Positions 60,285-64,000 of a stretch of DNA of 64,000 nt are shown here, one piece after another. Position 1 is the stretch's first letter, and each line of letters begins with the position of its first letter. The notes beneath the pieces were generated by a model. The model saw nothing but the letters and a program-made list of their open reading frames with translations. It did not search any database and had not been told where the DNA came from. Position numbers and translations under genes: made by a program. This DNA is from Mesorhizobium liriopis. GTDB taxonomy: Bacteria > Pseudomonadota > Alphaproteobacteria > Rhizobiales > Rhizobiaceae. The stretch is taken from positions 434,001 through 498,000 of the forward strand of contig NZ_JAMXQS010000001.1 in assembly GCF_024053505.1 (NCBI RefSeq), given 5' to 3'.

Positions 60285-60852
60285 CGCAAGCGCTCCGCCG
60301 GATCGTGGGGAGCGAGACGGTGCCGAGCGCCAAACCGCCGGCCGTAGGAGTATCGTAAAGGGTCAGCACGAGCGTCCAGCTTTCGGCGTCGCCGGTGGAC
60401 AGCCAGTTTCCGGACTGGGCCGCGCGGCCGATATTGACCGAAACCGAACCGTCTTCGCTGTGAAGCGTCTGCAGCGAGTGAATCGCGGCCGGCCGAGCGC
60501 CTTTCGGGGCGAGGGGGCGCAGGTCGGTGTTGGCGGCGAAGAGCGTCCAGAAGCGCGCGACGGGCATCGGTCCTTCGAGAACATAGGAACAGTTCGCCTT
60601 GAAGCTCGCGCCTGTGGCGTCGTGGCGGGCGATGAAGGCGAGGCCTTCGGAGCGGCCCAATGGCAGGATGCCACGAAGCGCGATCTGCGCGCGCTGGTAG
60701 GGATCGGCATCGCTGGAGCCGTTGCCCGGATAGGGCAGCCAGCCGCGGCCGGGATCGGCGATGGGACGTTCGAGCGCGAGATAGAGCGTGCCCGCGCCAC
60801 CACCGATGGCGATCAAGAACGCGAGGAGGACGAGCGCGACGGCGCGGGTCAT
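60277..60852 (-). CDS. DUF1214 protein
   Basis: A 191-residue protein. One N-terminal helix (MTRAVALVLLAFLIAIGGGAGTLYLAL), then the DUF1214 domain: WLPYPGNGSSDADPYQRAQIALRGILPLGRSEGLAFIARHD, SYVLEGPMPVARFWTLFAANTD, and NIGRAAQSGNWLSTGDAESWTLVLTLYDTP. DUF1214 normally accompanies DUF1254; the role is unknown. The ATG at 60852 is chosen as the first Met before the helix. Thirteen bases separate it from the upstream PBP1A stop, so all three genes probably share a transcript. Confidence 0.87.
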   Translation of the reverse strand: MTRAVALVLLAFLIAIGGGAGTLYLALERPIADPGRGWLPYPGNGSSDADPYQRAQIALRGILPLGRSEGLAFIARHDATGASFKANCSYVLEGPMPVARFWTLFAANTDLRPLAPKGARPAAIHSLQTLHSEDGSVSVNIGRAAQSGNWLSTGDAESWTLVLTLYDTPTAGGLALGTVSLPTIRRSACDG

Positions 60853-60865
60853 GCGCGAGGCGTCG

Positions 60866-63034
60866 TCAAAGCGCGGAAAGCGTCGCGGGCTTCTGCGCGG
60901 CGACGGGCGGTGTCGCGATCGCGCCGAAGCGGTCGGCGAGGTCGCGCAGCACGCGGGTGGTGGCACCCGACAGGATCTGCGGGGCTGCGGGCTCCTCGGC
61001 GGGCGCGTCGTCGGTCTCGCCTTCCTTCTCCTTGGCCTTGGCGATCAGCTTGGGGTCCACGAACGGATTTTTGATGCCGGGGATAGGCTTGAGCGTGACG
61101 CCCTTGTGGGCGGACAGCATCAGGCGCTGCCAGACCATGGCGGGCAGTGAACCGCCGGTCATTTCATTGGTGGTGGTGTAGTCGTCATTGCCGAGCCAGA
61201 CGGCTGCCGTGAAGTTGCCTGTGAAGCCGACGAACCAGGCATCGCGATAGGACTGCGAGGTGCCGGTCTTGCCAGCCGTGCGGATGCCGGGCAGGGCGGC
61301 CCGGCGGGCTGTGCCGATCTCGGGGATTTGGACGAGAATCGAGTTCATCGAGGCGACGGCCTGCTCGGAAAGCACACGGCGGGGCGGGGGCGCGTCGCGG
61401 TTCCAGTCGTAAACGGTGTCGCCGGAATGGGTGAGGATCTGCGTGATGCCGTGGCGCTTACCGGCGAAGCCGCCATCGGCGAAGACTTCGTAGCCGGTGG
61501 CTTGATCCATCACCGTCATGCCCGAGGTGCCGAGCACCATGGTCTTGTACTCGCTGATGGGCGATTCGACGCCGAACGCCTCGGCCATCGCCTTGATGGA
61601 CTTGGTGCCGAGGTGTTCCTTGGCGAGGCGCACGGGAACGGTGTTGATCGAGTTGATGAGCGCGGTGGACAGCGTCATCTTGCCCAGGAAGCGACGGGCG
61701 TAATTTTGGGGTGACCAATTGCCCCAACTTATCGGGCCGCCGGAAACGACGGATTCGGGCTTGAAGCCGTTTTCCATGGCCGTGGCATAGACGTAAGGCT
61801 TGAACGACGAGCCGGCCTGACGCTGGGCGCGGGTGGCGCGGTTGAACTGGCTCGTGCCGTAGTCGCGCCCGCCGACAATGGCGCGGACCGCACCATCATT
61901 GTCGAGGACGACCACCGCGCCTTCCTTGACGCGATATTGCTTGCCGAACTGGCGCAGGTGGTATTCGAGGGACTCTTCGGCAGCCGTCTGGATGGAGGGG
62001 TCGAAGGTGGTGCGGGCCACCATGGAATGGATGCCGAGCGGGGTCGCGACCTTCTTCACCTCATCGAAGGCCCAGTCGAGGAAGTAGTCGGGCGATTTGA
62101 TGGTGCCGCGATCGACCACTTCGGCCGGGTGCAGGCGGGCCTGGAGCACCTGGCCTTCGGACATGAAGCCGCCCTCGACGAGGTTCGATAGAACGACCGC
62201 GGCGCGGGCGCGGGCGGCCGGCAGATTCATATGCGGGGCGTATTTCGCTGGCGCCTTGAAAAGTCCCGCGAGCATGGCGCCTTCGGCAACGGTCAGATCC
62301 TTGACCTGCTTGCCGAAATAGAAGTTGGCCGCAGCCGTGATGCCGAAAGTGCCGCCGCCCATATAAGCGCGGTCGAGATAAAGCTGGAGGATTTCCTTTT
62401 TCGACAGGTTGGCCTCGAGCCAGAGAGCCAGGAAAGCTTCCTTGATCTTGCGCTCGAAGGTGCGCTCATTGGACAGGAACAGGTTCTTGGCGAGCTGCTG
62501 GGTGAGCGTCGAGCCGCCTTGGACCACCGAATTCGCGCGGACGTTCTCGCCCATGGCGCGCGCAAGGCCGAGGAAGTCGATGCCGTAATGGTCGAAGAAG
62601 CGGCGGTCTTCGGTGGCGAGCACGGCCTTGATGACGTGATCGGGCATCTCGTCGACAGGCACCGAATCGCGCTGGATGATGCCGCGCGAGCCGATCTCGT
62701 TGCCGTGGCGGTCGAGAAAGGTGACGGCGAAGTCGCCCTGGTTGCGCCAGTCGGTGGTGGTTTCCTCGAAAGCGGGCATGGCGAGCATCAGAAGAAGGAT
62801 GCAGCCGGCGGTGCCGAGCGTGAAGCCTTCGCTTAAGACTTCGACGACGCCACGGCGCCAGCCGGACACGCGGAAGCGGCGGAAGAAGATGGTGAGGATT
62901 TCCCACGCTTCGCGGGCCTGAAAGCCGGCCTCGTAGAGAGACGAATCGATCCAGGCGTCGAATGCGAGCATTCGCCGTGCAAAGCCGCTGCGCAGCCTGC
63001 GCATATGCGATGGGCCTTCCATGGCTTTCGACAC
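60866..63034 (-). CDS. Penicillin-binding protein 1A family
   Basis: A 722-residue bifunctional peptidoglycan synthase. A membrane helix near residues 70-90 follows a long basic cytosolic part. The glycosyltransferase (GT51) shows LATEDRRFFDHYGIDFLGL, VVQGGSTLTQQLAKNLFLS, RKIKEAFLALWLE and ILQLYLDRAYMGGGTFGITAAA. The transpeptidase shows S-x-x-K in AGSSFKPYVYA, S-x-N in NSINTVPVRLA and KTG in AGKTGTSQSYRDAWFVG. Start is GTG 63034 preceded by AGGGAGTCTGA. It lies upstream of the DUF1214/DUF1254 genes. Confidence 0.93.
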   Translation of the reverse strand: MSKAMEGPSHMRRLRSGFARRMLAFDAWIDSSLYEAGFQAREAWEILTIFFRRFRVSGWRRGVVEVLSEGFTLGTAGCILLLMLAMPAFEETTTDWRNQGDFAVTFLDRHGNEIGSRGIIQRDSVPVDEMPDHVIKAVLATEDRRFFDHYGIDFLGLARAMGENVRANSVVQGGSTLTQQLAKNLFLSNERTFERKIKEAFLALWLEANLSKKEILQLYLDRAYMGGGTFGITAAANFYFGKQVKDLTVAEGAMLAGLFKAPAKYAPHMNLPAARARAAVVLSNLVEGGFMSEGQVLQARLHPAEVVDRGTIKSPDYFLDWAFDEVKKVATPLGIHSMVARTTFDPSIQTAAEESLEYHLRQFGKQYRVKEGAVVVLDNDGAVRAIVGGRDYGTSQFNRATRAQRQAGSSFKPYVYATAMENGFKPESVVSGGPISWGNWSPQNYARRFLGKMTLSTALINSINTVPVRLAKEHLGTKSIKAMAEAFGVESPISEYKTMVLGTSGMTVMDQATGYEVFADGGFAGKRHGITQILTHSGDTVYDWNRDAPPPRRVLSEQAVASMNSILVQIPEIGTARRAALPGIRTAGKTGTSQSYRDAWFVGFTGNFTAAVWLGNDDYTTTNEMTGGSLPAMVWQRLMLSAHKGVTLKPIPGIKNPFVDPKLIAKAKEKEGETDDAPAEEPAAPQILSGATTRVLRDLADRFGAIATPPVAAQKPATLSAL

Positions 63035-63201
63035 TCAGACTCCCTGTCGCACCGTTCTTGATGAGGCGCTTGCAGAGAACTGACCTAACCCTCCGCAGGT
63101 TAAGATTCTCCGCGATCTCAATGGCGCCTTCAAGGGCATCTGCGCCACACCCTTTGATGAGAAAATGGCAGCGCACAGAAAAAATAAATAGGAATATATT
63201 C

Positions 63202-63230
63202 TTGACACCGTGACGGTGGTTTGGTAGGGT
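63202..63230 (+). promoter_or_regulatory. Promoter of the packaging (terminase) genes
   Basis: TTGACA (63202-63207) and TAGGGT (63225-63230) are 17 bases apart. The preceding bases 63178-63201 are A/T-rich (AAAAAATAAATAGGAATATA), a possible UP element, and stand out from the GC-rich surroundings. It is 73 bases before the probable start of the small-terminase-like gene. Confidence 0.55.
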
Positions 63231-63302
63231 CTTGTTATCGTCGGAGAATTGCGAGTGCGGGGCGCGGCCCTGCTGCTCCGAGACAATCTACAAGGACATC
63301 GG

Positions 63303-63791
63303 ATGGGTGGGGACGAAGCAGAGGCGAAAACCTCGGATGCAGCGTTCGCGGCCATGCGCGCGATGCATGAGGGCGCGCCGGCGACGATCGAGCGATTGGC
63401 GGCAGCGATTGATCGCAGTGCGCGCGTGGTTCGGATGCGGGCGGATGCCGAGCGCTGGGTCGCAGCGGAAAGCGAGGAATCCGCCACGGCGCGGCTCAAG
63501 CGCGCTGTCGAGCGTGTGATGCGCGAGGTGGAAGCGATCGGGACAGAGAGTGGCGGGCAGGCGCTCGACAAGAGCCGGATCGACGCGGTGTGGTCGATGA
63601 TCCGCACGCTGGAAAAGGTGGACGCGTTCGCCCGCGAACAGGCGAAGGAGGAGCAGACGGGCCGCGATGGAGAACTCGCCGATATTCTCGACCGCATCGA
63701 CCGGCGCATCATCGAACTGGCTCGAGGCTATGCAGCTTGGCTGGTCGAGACGGGTGCTGTCACCCAACGAGGCGTGGCGCACGGAAGGTGA
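63303..63791 (+). CDS. Small terminase-like protein (GTA/prophage DNA packaging)
   Basis: A 162-residue protein. Its N-terminus has a HTH-like segment, TIERLAAAIDRSARVVRMRADAERW, then an acidic, helical coiled region (ARLKRAVERVMREVEAIGTES, TLEKVDAFAREQAKEEQ). Its position right before a large terminase fits the small-subunit role of recognising DNA to be packaged. The family is not certain by sequence alone. The ATG at 63303 follows AAGGACATCGG; the longer ORF from 63249 is possible. It overlaps the next gene by 62 bases. Confidence 0.6.
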   Translation: MGGDEAEAKTSDAAFAAMRAMHEGAPATIERLAAAIDRSARVVRMRADAERWVAAESEESATARLKRAVERVMREVEAIGTESGGQALDKSRIDAVWSMIRTLEKVDAFAREQAKEEQTGRDGELADILDRIDRRIIELARGYAAWLVETGAVTQRGVAHGR

Positions 63792-64000
63792 GTGGCTGCA
63801 CCGGGCGCGGCTCAAGCAATATCCGCTGGAACGAATGCCGGACACCTGGCTGCTGACGGGCGGACGCGGCGCGGGCAAGACGCGGCTGGGAGCCGAATGG
63901 GTGAACGGCATGGTGCGCGGACTGCCGCCATTCGCCAAGCCCCACGACAAGCACATGGTGTTGGCACTCGTCGGTGAAACGCTGAGCGATGTGCGCGAGG
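63730..64000 (+). CDS. Terminase large subunit, N-terminal part (window ends)
   Basis: From ATG 63730 the frame is open to the window end (90 codons): MQLGWSRRVLSPNEAWRTEG, RLKQYPLERMPDTWLLTGGRGAGKTRLGAEWVNGMV. The Walker A motif GGRGAGKT with preceding W-L-L-T matches phage and gene-transfer-agent DNA packaging ATPases, especially the alphaproteobacterial GTA gp2 type. C-terminal nuclease and further motifs lie outside. Start could also be a later codon (GTG 63754), since the first codons overlap the upstream gene. It implies more packaging and capsid genes to the right. Confidence 0.82.
   Translation, partial: MQLGWSRRVLSPNEAWRTEGEWLHRARLKQYPLERMPDTWLLTGGRGAGKTRLGAEWVNGMVRGLPPFAKPHDKHMVLALVGETLSDVRE

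Overview
The window is a 64 kb piece of a high-GC alphaproteobacterial chromosome, most likely from Hyphomicrobiales (Rhizobiales) and perhaps a Phyllobacteriaceae/Mesorhizobium-type organism. Pointers are a Ros/MucR regulator, an asparaginase of the Rhizobium etli type, a betI-betC-betA-betB choline locus, DUF6456, DUF1491, DUF2336 and DUF5330 proteins, a TIGR03808-type Tat protein, and what looks like the first genes of a gene transfer agent or prophage at the right edge. The taxonomic placement is inference from gene content; no 16S rRNA is present.

Layout. 1-9.4 kb: a truncated VOC protein, pyruvate phosphate dikinase, a serine hydrolase, a DUF427 protein, an acyl-CoA synthetase, a DUF1499 protein, a metallo-beta-lactamase-fold hydrolase and a sugar aminotransferase. 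9.6-15 kb: a sugar module resembling the fructose system of rhizobia, with fructokinase and ROK repressor on the minus strand diverging from ABC binding protein, permease and ATPase. 15.1-26.3 kb: a complete glycogen cluster glgP-glgB-glgC-glgA-pgm-glgX behind a good sigma70-type promoter. 26.3-30.2 kb: TadG/TadE-like proteins, a strongly folded intergenic region, three small envelope or secreted proteins and tRNA-Pro(CGG). 30.3-37.1 kb: choline-O-sulfate/choline to glycine betaine genes (betI, betC, a PLP dehydratase, betA, a 48-residue membrane protein, betB) with a perfect TetR-type operator. 37.2-50.5 kb: stand-alone housekeeping and accessory genes (GFA protein, DUF3750, asparaginase, TIGR03808 protein, GreA-like factor, HerA-like ATPase, L,D-transpeptidase, class IV aminotransferase, SodB, two c-type cytochromes, SET protein, oligopeptidase B, MsrB). 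50.8-58 kb: mucR, a DnaA-C-like HTH protein and DUF6456 protein behind a palindromic promoter, SufE, DUF5330, a histidine kinase and a peptidoglycan-binding protein, DUF1491 and DUF2336. 58-63 kb: a Stealth-type phosphotransferase, small proteins, a DUF1254/DUF1214 pair and penicillin-binding protein 1A. 63.2-64 kb: a promoter, a small-terminase-like protein and the start of a large terminase.

How it fits together. Sugar uptake and phosphorylation (9.6-15 kb) sit directly upstream of glycogen synthesis and breakdown, with PpdK nearby on the PEP/pyruvate node, so the left half is mainly carbon storage. The bet locus turns choline sulfate and choline into an osmoprotectant and carbon source. 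The right half mixes redox protection (SodB, MsrB, SufE), envelope functions and regulation.

The least explained items are a family of four GC-rich inverted repeats of about 145-235 bp, a hairpin set at 28.6-28.8 kb with complementary loops, a 26-bp palindrome across the promoter of the HTH/DUF6456 pair, several proteins under 60 residues, and the packaging genes cut off by the window end. Genes are packed very tightly, with several convergent pairs overlapping at their stop codons.
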